Source: Microvelia longipes (Eukaryota > Arthropoda > Insecta > Hemiptera > Veliidae). Taken from it: a stretch of DNA of 64,000 nt. How positions within the stretch are numbered: position 1 is the first letter of the stretch; every line of letters begins with the position of its first letter. Of the stretch, positions 36,111 through 49,684 are shown piece by piece. A model generated the notes under the pieces. The model had not been told where the DNA came from and searched no databases. It saw only the letters and a list, made by a program, of their open reading frames with translations. The stretch is from NCBI GenBank assembly GCA_018340805.1, contig JACMZG010001911.1, forward strand, positions 32,846,755 through 32,910,754, written 5' to 3'. The position numbers and the translations under genes are program-made.

Positions 36111-36289
36111 TGGTACAATTTTTTTGACACTCTTTAATCCACAATTCTTTGAATTGTCAGGTCGCAGAGTAAATCAAAACATATATTTTGAAAACAAAAT
36201 CTAATAAACCTTCAAGCGAATACAATTTTACTATACAACATGATTGTAAAATAATGTTTTTTTGAGCGGTTTCTACTTTTATTTTTAAG

Positions 36290-36780
36290 GATTTCACCTA
36301 CATCCTCAAAATGTTGGTGCAATGCGTTTTACTGTCTACCAAAGTTTTGTAGTTTTTAACAGTTGCTGGTGAAGTTTCTCAAACGTTCACTAGGTGTGCC
36401 CTAGTAGTTTACTACAAGGTTATAATATTACCTTCTTGTTCTTCTAACTTTTTTCTGTTTAATAAATGATCAAGCGTTTTTATTAACGAACTTTTGTTAT
36501 TTAAAAGAGAGTTGTTATTAATTATTAAGTGTTTATTAATCATAAATAGTTATTCAGACATTGAAAATGCGCCACCAGAATTGAAACATTTGGCCAACGA
36601 GGCAAATTTTCTATACGTTATATTCTTTTTTTTCTAAATAGCTGTTGAAATATCCACGCCCAAAAAATAGCAAATGCCAGACGACTGGGAATGGCTTTTT
36701 TACCTCGGCTCCTTTTACTGTTTCGCATCGCTCGACAGTAAATATAGTCGCCTCAGTAAAAAAAGACCTTCGTCATAGTC
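36290..36780 (-). repeat. Dispersed family C repeat, minus copy
   Basis: Inverted, diverged match to 23286-23765. The CTGTTTCGCATCGCTCGACAG segment at about 36718-36738 is its version of the GCGAAGC-type hairpin. Confidence 0.65.
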
Positions 36781-37157
36781 TTGTAGCATAATATACAATT
36801 TTGCTTTGATATATATTACACCTGCGCAAAAAATCTACAGGCGAAATGCATAAACTTCGGTTTTAAATGAGGCATCAAGTACCTCATTTATGTAGAGTCA
36901 TTGTTGCTGCTAAGATAAAAATCTCTTATTGCTAGGGCAATAAAAGTATTATATTCTACCTACACGGATAAGATAATATAAAAATTTCTTACAAATAAAA
37001 AAATATTATGAAAAATACTTATAGTGTATAAATATCTGGCGCTACTAATAATGACTACATAGCATGTTATACATGTCTGCAAAACATCCTTAAATCAGAA
37101 TAAAAAAATAAGTCTCTCAACTGATGTATTATTTATTTAAAATAAAGCATAACTGGC

Positions 37158-37184
37158 TTTCAACCAACTAGAGCTCATCATCAG
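37158..37184 (-). ncRNA. Hammerhead ribozyme core (minus strand)
   Basis: The complement reads CTGATGA (37184-37178), stem II and GAAA (37161-37158). Confidence 0.6.
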
Positions 37185-37615
37185 TGCCTAACAAACAAAT
37201 AATTAAAAAAATCTCTGAATCTTATTCGATGCATGTAATCCTTTTAATAAATATATTTATAAATCGTAAACCTATAGCCACTGATATGGTCATACATGCT
37301 TCCTCAGTTCACCCTTGGTCACATAAAATGGCTGCTTTTAATTCTATGGTCCATCGCCTTATTCACTACCCATTAGACTAGGAAGCTTACGAAAAGGAGC
37401 TTCGTTGTATAAAATACATCGTTAGTACAAATGGTTATAACGAGCAGTTGATTACTAGACTTGTACTGAAGAAAAACCGTAGAAAACTGCTTACAGAGAT
37501 GGGAGCCATTAGAGAGAATAAGAGTGAAGGGACATGGAGTTCGATACCTTATGTAGGTATGCTATCTAAAAATCTTGCTTCTGTGCTACAGCGTAACAAG
37601 TGTAATGTTAGTTAT

Positions 37616-37899
37616 TTTTTATGTTGATAGTCCAAGAACGGATAATAAAAAAATAAATTAATGTGGTGACGTTTCGGCCAAGCTGGCCATAATCGTGCTT
37701 TAAAAAGAAAAAGCAAAATTAATTTTAATTTGATAAAACCCTATATTTACAACAGGGTGGATTTTGCTTTTTCTTTTTAAGGCATGATTATGGCCAGCTT
37801 GGCTGAAACGTCGCCACATTAATTTAATTTTTTTTATCCCATTCTTGGACTATCAACATTAAAAATGAGTTAAAAGGGATACAGCTCAACGTCTTGATC
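37616..37899. mobile_element. Small PLE-type foldback with 12-bp target duplication
   Basis: Arms of about 105 bp are inverted copies: GTTGATAGTCCAAGAACGGA.. on the left and ..TCTTGGACTATCAAC on the right, each with GGCCAGCTTGGC and a GAAACGT core (complement on the left). The CTGATGA element is altered in both (..GATTATGG). Flanked by AATGTTAGTTAT at 37604-37615 and 37900-37911. It interrupts the PLE at 37095-38100. Confidence 0.8.
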
Positions 37900-38100
37900 A
37901 ATGTTAGTTATAGTACACCCTTACATCTCAAATTTGTCGCTTTAAGGACCCTGTTGAACCTGAACTGAGAAGTGGTGTCTACATGATACAATGCGGCACC
38001 TGTAACGCACAATACATAGGTCAAACAGGTAGGAACCTTCGTTCAAGGGCTCGCGAGCACTCATACTTTGAATCCTTAAATGTTTTTACAGCATTCATAT

Positions 38101-38204
38101 TAGCGAATTTTCTAAGAAAAAAATAAGGTAATAAGGTTTAGGTCATGGAGGGCGGTAAGGTTGTGGGTGAATTTTTGGAACAGGTACTCACTGGTCAAGG
38201 GTAT

Positions 38205-38249
<45 letters not shown>

Positions 38250-38263
38250 TATATATATATATT

Positions 38264-38300
<37 letters not shown>

Positions 38301-38945
38301 CTGTGTGTGTGTGTACGAGTATTTTGTTTTTATGGGACACGTTTGTTTTTGAACACTTTCTCGGATCGAAATGAAACTTGGTACAAGAATTAACCTTGTT
38401 AATGTCCCGAACTCTATAGTTTATGACATACGTGTGACGTCATTAACCCACAATAATAACCTCACAAAAATTTAAAAAGTCACACGTTTCAAATAGTCTT
38501 TAGATCGGACTGACATTTTTTGCGCATGCACAACTTTGCATGGTCACCAAAAGTACAAAATTACATTTTAGTATTAGTATTAGTTCTAAATACTAATAAT
38601 AAAATGGTGGAGAGACGTAGTTCTATTATTAATGAAATTACTAATAATAAAATAGTATTATTAGTGGAGAGATGTATTTCATTACAAACCTCTTGGCTTA
38701 ATAGATGGACTCCACAATGCAGCCAACTTTACGGGATGAAGAGTATTAGTTCTGGTTTTATTGATTGACATATACAACATTATGTCAACAAATCACGTTT
38801 TGTATTTATACATACGAAAAATTCGCTTATATCGTGGCAGTACTGTACGACCTATATAAGTACAGTGCCGAAACCCCCTAGGAAAAACAACTATGTGGCC
38901 ACGAAGTGACCATAGGGAGCTGAGAGAGCCGCGTAGCTGCCATGA
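38101..38945 (+). repeat. Family H element, short copy
   Basis: Starts TAGCGAATTTTC, has the long TA tract at 38201-38301, then GTGTGTGTG, a TGACGTCATTAACCCACAATA block (about 38434), the inverted GAAAAATTCGCTTATATCG (38818) and hairpin-array remnants GTGGCCACGAAGTGACC and GCCGCGTAGCTGCC. The order is that of the complete copy at 47824-49806 but it is shorter and eroded. Confidence 0.65.
38201..38301. repeat. TA microsatellite inside a family H copy
   Basis: About 100 bp of TA with ATTATA interruptions, followed by a short GT run. Confidence 0.9.
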
Positions 38946-40475
38946 GGTTTATTTAAACGTGATATTTAATCTCGTATACATAAACTATATAATTTACATA
39001 ACAAAGATAATTAACTACTTATGTGGTTCTGTAGTTTAATTAATAGAATTTACATTTGAATACTCAACATACAAAAATTTAATTTAAAAAAGATAAATTT
39101 ACAGAAACATTGATGAGGCACCACAGGGTATCGTTTCATAAAAAGAGATTAATAAATTCCCATGTAGTGAATCTATCTCAATAAAATCTATATTAAATAA
39201 AACAAACGAATGGATATTGAAGAAAAATTTATCTCAATGATAAATTACATACAATTACATAAGATTAATTTACATACGTAACATAAATCGTATAATAGTG
39301 ATACAGAATTTCAATTTTATAATACATGGAGCAACGCTCTTCCTAACCAAAAGGAGAAACAACAAAATAATCAAATCAAAAATCCATTTTAATAATTAAA
39401 ATGAAATATTTTAACTGAAGTTGAATTTTATTCACAATAAAAGAATTATACCAGTTTTGAATAGCAGAGCGGAACGTTGAAAAACATAATAACATTGTTA
39501 AAGCTCTTGATTTATCACAAGAGCCTCGAAAGCCTCTTGACAACCTTGTATTGATTTTACTAGATATTAAGCACATTGTTGGTATTCCAACAATTTTACC
39601 GATTTTTTAAATTTTATTTTACAAATGTATAACTGAAGAGAGAAATGCAAATTCGTTAAAAAAGGGTTTTTTACCTTTTTAGCAAATTTTCAAAAAAAAA
39701 AAAAATAGCGTGTGAGATTGTTTCAGGAAACTTTTAGTTCTCTAACACTTTGATTAGAATATCCGTGATTTAGCAAACAATCAAGAGTAAGACTGGGCTA
39801 TTTGCTTAAATTAATCTGCTGTACAGATGTTTCCACATCGAATATTGCAGGAAAGGTATCATTAACATTGGGATATTAATCACAGGGTAACACCTGAGTA
39901 AAATCTGTTAAACAACAACTGAGAAGAAAAATAACAATTGTTTTCGATAAATTTTATGAGAATTTGTTTCACAAGACTGTAAACGGTCTGCATTTGTATG
40001 TTGGAGTTTTGAATAAAGTTAATAGAGCGAGAAAGACTAAACATTTTAAATCTGGTATTAAACACGTTAGTGAAACAATTGTGAAACACCCAGTTGAAGC
40101 TTTGCAACATAATTTTGTTTTATTAAACTAATAGTGTGATAAAGATTAGACATTTTAACAGCCGAAGAGTTGAAAGAGACAAATGCAACAAACAACTTAT
40201 GTTGTTTTTTCTAATTAATTTGTTATACATGCTGCAGCTGCAAAAAACGAAATTCATTTGTATTCTTTTAAAACATTTTTTGTCTGCATGCCTTAAAATG
40301 TTATTAGCAGTAAATTATTTCCAACTGTTTTATCAACTGTCAAGAGGCCAAATACCACTAATATATCAACTAATTATGGTTGTCAAATCAACTTCAAATA
40401 AAGTAAAACAAAGTAGTTGAAGTTCAAATCAACTTTAACTACATTATAATCAATTTAAATTAAATAACTTAAATA
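38946..40475. other. Intergenic, no gene supported
   Basis: Overlapping small open frames on both strands (39376-39576 minus, 39880-40110 minus, 40136-40420 plus) show no motif I recognise. An A run lies at about 39691-39705. Confidence 0.4.
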
Positions 40476-40700
40476 CTTTTCCCCAAAACTTCAATCTCTC
40501 AGCACTCGTCCTCATAATTTTAAAATGATCCAAAGCTGAAGGTAGAATTACTTTGGCTTTGCTGAGCTCAACCACAGAATGTTTTGATTAATTACCCAAA
40601 GCTTAAGGTAGTTTATGGTTTAGCTTAAGGCACACAACCAAGTTATAATTTCAAATGACACCAAGATAACATTTTTACTTCAAAAAGAATTTTAGATTAA
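40476..40700 (+). repeat. Diverged family A-like repeat
   Basis: Resembles the shortened family A copy at 25085-25420: CTCAGCACTCGTCCTCA, AAAGCTGAAGGTAGAATTACTTTGG and CCAAAGCTTAAGGTAG. Confidence 0.45.
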
Positions 40701-40714
40701 TCCATTTATGTAAC

Positions 40715-40895
40715 CAAAAAAATGCCGTAAAAAGATAACTTTGAAAATTTTACCATGATAAAAGGCTTCCCTGAATGAGCTAAGTATAAGCGGGGTTTTT
40801 TCTCTTTATGGTTCCTATTATTCAGTTAAATGTTATTAAAATTTGTGATATCACGTGTTTCTATCTCAGTTAATTTAATATAGAAAGAACAAGAG
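40715..40895 (+). repeat. Dispersed family E repeat
   Basis: Matches 18830-19035 with ATATCACGTGTTT and flanking blocks, same orientation. Confidence 0.5.
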
Positions 40896-40949
40896 ATTGT
40901 TAAAATTATAACAGGTAATTCTAAAATAAATTGAATTAGTAAAAACACA

Positions 40950-41735
40950 AATTTAAAAAATCGGGTACGGGATACCTTGGAATTTTTCCTCATTGCTATA
41001 AATTCGCTACACTCATCCACACAGCTTCGGACTCGCTTCGCTCGTCTCAGAATATACAAGTCGTTAAGTATATACTGCGAAACGGCTTCGGACTCTATTC
41101 GCTTGTAACTTCCTAGTTGTCACTCATGCAGGCATTGATGCTGCTTAACTCTTATGATCTACCAAAAATCCTGGATACTCATGTCATATTAAATCGAAAC
41201 TTAGAGTACTTATTTATTACGTAAAGATGTATACTTAAACCCAATTTTAAGTCAATTGGATTATTTGCCGATTTTTCTATTTTTTTATAAAACGTACACA
41301 AGATAAAAATTTAACTAATGCTGATAATGAAATGAAACTGTGCACGTATGTTAGTCTTGTACATGGCTACATGCGTGCTAAATCTCAATCTGATCACATC
41401 ATTTTTTCGCGTTTTATATTTTTTTCGAAATTTTTACTGAGTCATTATTGCGGGCGAATGACGTCATGAACAGATTATTTTCCGAAACTCGATCACACAG
41501 TACGATTACAGCGGTAGATTAATTTTTGAACAAAGTTTCAACTCTCTAGCACAAATACACTGGAGCTATGATGATAACAGATACACACATACCAACAGAC
41601 AATTTTGCGAAAACCACTTTGGAGGCCTTAAAAACGCCGGGTAACTGATATTTCCGATGACATTCCGATTTCGATTTTTTTTGCAAACACAATACTTTTC
41701 CCATATACCTATGGTATAAATAAGGAAAATTAAAA
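40950..41735 (+). repeat. Dispersed family A repeat, near full length
   Basis: Starts AAATCGGGTACGGGATACC (40959), has GCTTCGGACTCGCTTCGCTC (41024) and a diverged second block at about 41082, TTTCAACTCTCTAGCACAAA, and ends TTTTTTTTGCAAACACAATA with TATACCTATGGTATAAATAAGG. Confidence 0.75.
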
Positions 41736-42690
41736 ATAAATTCATTGTATATGTAGTACCTAACTTTTACTATTTAATATTTCATACCAAATGCAATGCT
41801 AATAGCTTTGATAAGACCGTCAAATATTTCAAGAAATTTAGAGGTAAATGTTAATAGAAAATTAAACCCTAATAGTTTGATTAGATTAATGGGTTTTATC
41901 GGGTAATGTGGGAAAATGAAACATTTTATCACTACAACGGCTAAAAGTAGGTAATGAAATAAATTAGCTCGCACATAATTCAAGTTTTTATGTTTTCTAG
42001 TATACAGCATAAATTTACTGTTATGGTTCTCAGTACTTCTAAATTAAAAATCCGATTCAAAACTACTTGTTTAGAAACGAATTTACAATCAGAATCTACA
42101 ATAAAGGAATGATTTAGAATCTATGAAGGGTTAGCAAAGTCTGAAATCAAGTAACATCCTTATCTTTACTTGGTTTATGTTGAAAAGTAGTTTGGTATTA
42201 CACAGCATCTACTGTTTGAAACATTAGCTTCAACCAGGTTATGTTCAAGTTAGAGAGAACGACTAGTTAGGAAGATTTATAGTGTCTTTATGTATATCGT
42301 GACGAGATACACAATTTTAAAGCAGAATAAATTAGTAATTTAATTGAATACACCCGTAGATTTTTATAGTAAGGTTTTTCGAAGTAACTCGCTTTTTAAA
42401 TCTAGATGAAATTAAAACAAAGTATAAGATATTTAGAATGTTAAACTTGGTCTAAGTTTCTTACAAAGTCAGTCACGTTATTAATTAAAGTAATGTAGAG
42501 ACTTAATATCAACATTTTGAGGAACATAAATACCTACCTAATGCTCGTGGTTTAAGGTTTCAAAACAAAACCTAAGGATGTCGTACTAAATAAAAATATA
42601 TATTTTATTTCATTTAAAACCATGAGGCAGAGTTACATTTATCAGGATGATCAGATATAGAAATAAAACTTGGTTATGTATCAAAATTTA
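41736..42690. other. Intergenic, nothing recognised
   Basis: No supported gene; the minus frame at 41774-42010 has no known motif. Confidence 0.4.
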
Positions 42691-43430
42691 ACAATTCGGG
42701 TACGGGGTACTTCGTAACTTTTCCCCTCTGAATAGGGTTCGTTACGCTCATCATTACCACATCAGAATCACTTCGCTCGTCTAAAGAATTAAGAAAAACA
42801 ACCAATAAAAACGACTTGGACTCATTTTGTTGACATAGACAGTCAAATTATTCTTTATATTCTTTGCGGTCACCCATCAAGGTACTGACTTCGCTCTCGT
42901 TACTCGGTAAAATTAGTGTTCCAGCTGTGTGTAAATGTAACTTAGTATATAATTTATAACTCAGGTTATTTTTAAATTGTAATCATTTTAAATAAAACGC
43001 ATACATATCATAGGATAAAAATTAACTAATTTTATTCTAATTTAATTTATTATTATTATTTCTTACTTATTATTATTTATTTACTTTTTAATTTATTTTC
43101 TCACTGCTATTCTAATTGCTGTCAGCATGCCAAACTTTTTATGTATCCTATAATTTTTCCGCTTTATGAATTTTCGCTAAGTCACTTATGACATCATAAA
43201 ATAATTATTTACCGGATAGCACAACTTGATCCTAAAATTAATTTTACCACCAAGTTTTCATCCTCAACTATAAATACACTAGGAGCTAAATTGACAACTT
43301 AGTGAAAATATTTTCGGGAGACTATAAAAACGCATGAAATTGATAATTCAAGTAAATTACAGGTTTCGATCCTTTAGCGCAAAGACAATAATTTTTATAT
43401 GCCTACGGTATATATAAAGAAAAATAAAAA
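42691..43430 (+). repeat. Dispersed family A repeat, near full length
   Basis: Starts AATTCGGGTACGGGGTACTT and has AATCACTTCGCTCGTCTAAAG (about 42767), TTTGCGGTCACCCATCAAGG and a diverged 3' end CAAAGACAATAATTTTTATATGCC. Confidence 0.7.
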
Positions 43431-46375
43431 TATGTCATGGTGAACAAAATAATCTACCAAAAAGTTTATAACTGACAGTATTCTTTTATCGTTAATTATT
43501 ATAGTTCGAATGAAGTTTATTGAGTCAGTATCAGGGTATGACTTAGATACTATACTCTGTAAATTTTAATCAGAAATAAGTAGTGGAAGACTGCAGTCCT
43601 TGATATATTTGTTAAATTTTATTTGAACATTTCAAGCTGCAAAAATCAAGTTGAAATATGATGTTAAATTTCAATTAGTGAAAAAACAAATAATTACGAT
43701 TAAAATAAAGATTTTAATCGTACAATAAGAAAGATTAGCTAAACAATCGAAGCAAGAAGATAAACGTTTTTAAATTATTGCTTTGAAAATTTGGTGGCAG
43801 TTAACAGCATGAAAGCTTTGAAGGTCATGCAACACTCACTGTATCTGGTGAGTAGACCACTGAAAATGTGGTCTAGTAAATCGTTGACCTTAATAATCCT
43901 TCCATGTTCATTCTCTATACTGTAATTCTGATTTAACATCGGATTTATTAGTCAACAGTTTTGGTTAGAGCGCTCAATGTTTAAAATTTATAACTTTATT
44001 TTAAAACTAATTTATTCAAAATAAATTTGACTTCAATTAAAATTAGACGAGTAGATAGCTGGAACACTTATAATAAACTGTAACTACCAGTGTTGCTAAT
44101 TTGTTCCTTAAAATTATATTTTTACTTATCTTACAAAAAATAATTAATACTTAATAATTTTGTTTGATTTTCATTAAACATCATTACAAAGAATCATTGT
44201 ATGGAAACGAAGAAATCTAAAATTCACTCAATTACCTGCAACCTTTACTTATTAGTTTCCCTTTCTAAGATGTTTTGACTTAATTAGTTTTATTTTTAAT
44301 ATACTTTAACTACATAGAAGCTAGGTAAATACCAAAAATTCGTCCATGCTGTTCTCAAAACACAGAATAGGAAAATTAACATTTCACTTATACCAAGTTT
44401 AAATGCCCTAAGTAGATAAAAGTATTTAGTAGAAATTTAGATTAAAGTTCAATAATTTCCAATTCATGAATTATAAACTACATACATAAAATAAAGTAAA
44501 ACAGATTAGAGTATTTTAATACAATAAAAATGTTTACATTATAAAGATTCAAGTACCAAACAAAAGTATACGTTTAGATTATAAAGTTTATAAATGTAAA
44601 TCAGAATAGAATTCTAAAATATTCTTTAGCTGGTTTTATCACAACAGACCTTAATTACGTTTCGTGTTATAATTTCTTATTTTCAAAACACACAAAATTC
44701 AAACTTTAAACTAACAGAGATATCAGCAAACATTAGTCAGAACTAATCTATTTCACTAAATGAATTTTAGAATTAGTTATATCAGAGGAAACAGTGAATC
44801 CTACTAAATTCATACCGACCTGATTAATGCTCCCCCTACGCTTATCTCCAGAGATTTGTTTTTCCATTGGAATCCTGCCTTTTACTAAGTCCATTCAATA
44901 ATTCAAAAGTTTTAATACGTCTCGAACGATTAAACTTTAAAACAATTAGTTTCACTCTAGTAAGTAGAAAATTGATTTCATGTGTTTCATAGAAAAACAA
45001 AATTCAACACGATCAATTAATTATCAAATTAATTTCTTATTTTAAATAAATAAATTAACACGTATATTTTCACGATAAATATGTATTATCATTGCATTTT
45101 TCTGAATTATTAATATATGTAACAAGTTTAAGTGAGAATTAACAAAAAGAAACGTTTTTAATCTAGAGTGAACTCTGATGTTTTATTGAACTGTCTTTAT
45201 TTGTTCTTAAGTTAATGGTGCATTCAGCATTTAAAGACACAAGCTGTAACTTTCAAGTGCCTTTAGTTTTCATAAAATCGAGTCAAAATAAATTTTAAGG
45301 AATGTAATAAACAAATTCAACTTGAGATTTTAAGATATTAAGTGAACGTGTTGTTTCCGTCATAATAAATATAAAAATGTTAATTTTCATAGAGTACATG
45401 TCCAGTTAGTAAAAAGGCGAGATTATCAGGCGTATTTATGTTAGTTACTCATTTGTTCGTGGTGGCCACCCAGCGTTGCAGTCGTTTTCATTTTTTTAAC
45501 CAGCAGTCACTATATTTTCGTAGGTTATATGATCGGTGATTGTGACATTTTTTATTTTACATCTATTTTGCTATCTAGAACGTGTTCATCGTGTTCTGTT
45601 CATGTATGGCAGCATATTTATGTCTCATGTAATCCTTTTTACATAAACTTACTTCAAAGCTGGACATCAAAACTATTACTTATTCTTATTTTATTTTTTT
45701 TATTATTACACTTTTGTAAAAGTATTAGAAAAATATTATTATTGGGTAGAAACTTTTTGTTCTTTCTTTAAAAATAAACATACTGTTTTTTTTTTCAACT
45801 AGTATAAGAAAATAATACATTATTATTATTATATTAAAGGTTTACCTTATATCGCTTGCATTGACACCATCTAGAACAAACAAAAATATTATAAATTTTG
45901 GTTTCCTATATTTTTGATTACATATGTTATAATAATACTACACTTACATGATTATTTGACATACAAAAAAATTTAAATTCCAGTAAAATTAAAATTGGAA
46001 GTTGGATAGTAGGCATACACAATAACAGTTTATCTTGTTTATCAGTGTTATAAATATGGGCACAAAAGTTTGCGGATTAAATAATATTATGTGACGGAAC
46101 TCGGTTATGCCAGATTAAACATGTTCTTTTTTAGAGCACTGAGAAATTTTAATATATACACAACATAATTATAAATAAAAGTTTTTACTATTTATATTAA
46201 AGTTTATTTTTAAATTATTGCATGAAACTATATAGAGTTTTACATTACAAGTTAAATCATTTTAGCTCTTTGGCTTCATTATTAAAGTAAAAATAGACAC
46301 ATATGTCTAGAAGCTGTATTTTAACATTTTTCTCTAGTTTCCTTAATAAGCTAGAAAAAAAACATTTTTTTAAAA
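43431..46375. other. Intergenic, no gene supported
   Basis: About 2.9 kb. A stretch at 43811-43849 (ATG, 13 codons, then GTGAGT) looks like a short first exon, but no partner exon was found. The frame at 45529-45771 is hydrophobic and unrecognised. Confidence 0.35.
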
Positions 46376-46490
46376 ATATATGAAGCCTTCGATAGCTCTT
46401 ATACGGCCACTAGGTTGTTGTTCTTTATCAGTTGGTCATATTAATAGTTTATATAAGTGGCATACTGCCATGATATAAGCGAATTTTCAA
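46376..46490 (-). repeat. Family H 3'-end fragment
   Basis: The complement reads GAAAATTCGCTTATATCATG then GGCAGTATGCCAC, followed by CAACAACCTAGTGGCC, matching the order of the H 3' region (compare 38818-38910). Confidence 0.5.
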
Positions 46491-47668
46491 AAACTACTTG
46501 ATTTGTTGAACTTATGTTACATATGAAAATGAAACTTACGCTAGACAATTATCAAAATGAAAAAATGTACATGAGGTTAGGTAAACATTCTTGTAAGTTA
46601 GAATAAACAAAGCCTCATTATGATGAATATAATTGTTACTTATTTTGAAGCTCTAGTATCTACCTTAGCTTTTATGCCAAGCTTACAAAAAGAAATAATA
46701 ATAACAAAAAATACTTTTCGTCTAATGTAAGTTTATTTCAAAAAGGATTGATGCTAATGTCCAAATTATAAACCAATATTTGTTATAATAAGAAATATAT
46801 GAAAGGTTTTAAATAAGCCAATTCTGGATTTAAGTTTAAACCCAAGTAAACAAATTTAAAATGATTTTCACATAACTTCGCCAAGCTGTGATAGTAGAAA
46901 AACACGCTAGGACTAAAGCTAGGACAACCATTCATATTTATATAGATAATTTAAATTTTAATTTAGATTTTTTTTATTATTATATATTTTTTTTAGATAT
47001 TTTTGTATTTATATAAAGGAAAAAAATGAAGTGCGTGTGTTGCGTAGAGCTCCCTCTTACGGCGCTGGTCTTTTTTAGGACCTCAAGCAAGAGGTACTTT
47101 AAACAGTATATCATTGTAATGTAAATAAATGTATATTTATAAAATAAAGAATATTTATAAGAAAATAATAAGTTTATAAACAGTTCTATGGTTTGAGGGT
47201 TGATCGTGAAAAATAGCTATCACTTACATGGTCAATTAAATATAAATAACAATAAAGACAAATAACAGAAGGTATTAAAAATATAACTGGATGTGTGGAA
47301 TCAGAGCTTGCCATAGATTAATAATCAGGTACCAAATATTTTAACATTTATCTATCGACTAAATTTAAAAAAATATATTAGTAAGTAATAGGTGCATAAA
47401 TATTTTGCTAATCTACCTAATGTATCCGGATAAATTATTTAGAAGTGTATTATATAATAGACTAGGAACCAACTTATATTTATAATTATATTTTTTACTG
47501 ACTTATAATAAAACCTTATTGTTTGATGATAAATAAGCTGCACTATCATAATTAAGTATGCAAATTAAGTTTCAATAAAATCATAAAAAGTCTTGGTTTT
47601 CCCATGCAAAATTTTGATCACTATTTTTTGTGGGTTATACATATGAGTATAATTCAACTTTAAATAAC
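46491..47668. other. Intergenic, nothing recognised
   Basis: AT-rich. 47037-47110 is locally GC-richer (TTGCGTAGAGCTCCCTC.., AGGACCTC..GAGGTACT) but is not identified. Confidence 0.35.
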
Positions 47669-47743
47669 TTCTTATCAATGAATAATGAAAGAAAATAAGT
47701 CCCTCCACAAAATAAAACTTTAATTTGTTTGTTAGGGTTTGCA

Positions 47744-47771
47744 CTGATGATGGCCTCTAGTTAGGTTGAAA
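47744..47771 (+). ncRNA. Hammerhead ribozyme core
   Basis: CTGATGA (47744-47750), stem II pairing GGCCT with AGGTT around CTAGTT, and GAAA (47768-47771). Confidence 0.65.
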
Positions 47772-47945
47772 GCGCTATGCCAATAAAGTTTTATTTCGTG
47801 GAGAGACTTCTTTTCTTTCATTTTAGCGAATTTTCATTATGAAAATGACGCTTATGAGGTTGTTCGGATGACGGAAGTTGAGGGTGGGAGTGAGCGGAAT
47901 CGGTTCCTATTGGCTTCCTGATAACAAAAAATATGTCCGAAAAAG

Positions 47946-48069
<124 letters not shown>

Positions 48070-49684
48070 TATGTAAGAGTTTCTACCCTTTCGTATGGCG
48101 AACGATAACTCTCGAAGGCGTTCTCAAATTGGAACGAAACTTTGCAAATCGCGAGATGTTGAGGAGGTTACGAGGCCTATTGTTTATAAAAACATTATGA
48201 CGTCATCAATCAAAGTTATGACGTCATGAAAAAAAAATTTTTTGAAACTTGAAATGGCTTTAAAACAAGGTATTTCGTGTTTAGGTAGACGGCTAGCTGA
48301 ATCGATTAAGACCAATTTCAGCTCAATCGAACCATCACAAATGGCGCAAACAGTATACATATATATATAATGTTGTATATATGTATACGTCAGGTCAAAG
48401 ACTTGTACGATATCTGTTGGGTTTAGTAGTGTTAGAGGGTGGGGATATAGTATAAAAGATGGACCTCTACCTTTGCTCCATCCTGGTAAGCCTGCTGTCC
48501 CGAGAGACAGGACAAAAATGGCTTCCACTAAACCACGCCGAGCAAAGCAGGCCCGTAAAGCGGAAGAACCTCGAAGTAGTCTTTATATGGTCGAAGTCAT
48601 TCTAAAACGATTGCGACCGGTTTCAGCTCAATCAGACAATCTTAAGATAGATGGTTCACTCCCGAGTGTAGTAGGAACACTCAATTGACAAGTTTTTGTT
48701 TATGATTTAAGTTGGGGGCCTCATCACTAGAGTGTTGAATAGCGCTAGTAGTAAAAATATATTTGCTCTATTCTCTACTAGATTGTGCTGTAGTATTTTT
48801 TTAAAAACAAACAGTTGCCAATCGTTTAGTAAAATAAAATAAAAGTAAACAAAGATCTATGGTATGCTGTAGTATTCGCGATGTATTTTTGTTTATAAAA
48901 CTTGGGGGCCTCATCACGCGAAGCAGCACCATCGTTTTCTTAAAAAAATAACAATAATTCATTTTTAGTTTTTTAGACTTAACATTTAAATTTGCTATCT
49001 GAGTATAACATGTCGGGTTGGCGCAAACGGATAAGTAAAGGAAACAAAAAAATTGAAACTCTGACATTAGAGGTTCAAATCCAAGGGGGACGACAGAATG
49101 GGTGAAGTAAGAGTGAAATTAATTTTTTTCACTTTTTACCAATTTATACGAAATTCTTATAAAGCTTTCTTGGGATCACTCATCCATCGACTCCTCATCA
49201 TTCTAGTGCTGAAAAGCGGATGGAAAGACTTGATTACCCTTAACAGCTCGTTGTTTGGTTGAATAAAAATAAATAAATAAATGTCAGAAATAAAAATATG
49301 TGACAGTTTCACGCTGTCACCACTAGACTGTACTACTTGAGCCTCCTGCATCCCATCAACTATTTTTTTTAAATCTTTGAGTGAGCCATCTATGTTAATA
49401 TTGTTATCTATGATCCTAAGTGACGGAAACGGTATTTTTATTTAAAAACAAAAATCATGAATATATTTTTGTTTATAATGCTTGTAAGTTTTAATATTAT
49501 AGCATACTATTAATTATAAAGTATTAATAAAATCTTAATTAGTAAAATCAAATTTGTGAGAAAGCCTCTCAGGCCCGCGAAGCGGGCCTGTGTGGAGAGG
49601 CTGTGAAAATTCGCTAGGTACATGGCAAAATGCCATGTAACAAGAACAATAATGAAACAACACATCATACAAAACAACAACAAT

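Larger units (their letters stand above)
37095..38100 (+). mobile_element. Truncated Penelope-like element, itself interrupted by a PLE foldback
   Basis: It opens with an inverted 3' end carrying a minus-strand hammerhead core (37158-37184), the usual PLE arrangement. The plus strand then encodes a late reverse-transcriptase/thumb region (DMVIHASSVHPWSHKMAAFN, MVHRLIHYPLD, a stop, then KELRCIKYIVSTNGYN) and IPYVGMLSKNLASVLQ. A 284-bp foldback (37616-37899) interrupts it. The protein resumes with GVYMIQCGTC and YIGQTGRNLRSRAREH, a GIY-YIG domain. Stops and frame changes make it a pseudogene. It is cut on the right by an H element at 38101. Confidence 0.8.

Noticed and set aside
39376..40420. 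Cluster of hydrophobic small frames, considered as chemoreceptor exons
   Set aside because: No chemoreceptor signature motif, no consistent splice sites, and frames on both strands overlap.
43811..43849. Possible first exon (ATG, 13 codons, GTGAGT donor)
   Set aside because: No downstream exon in phase was found within reach, and short matches of this sort are expected by chance.
48473..48688. 71-residue basic open frame inside family H
   Set aside because: The frame is not kept in the aligned copies at 62500-62650 and 21440-21840, so it is not a conserved product.
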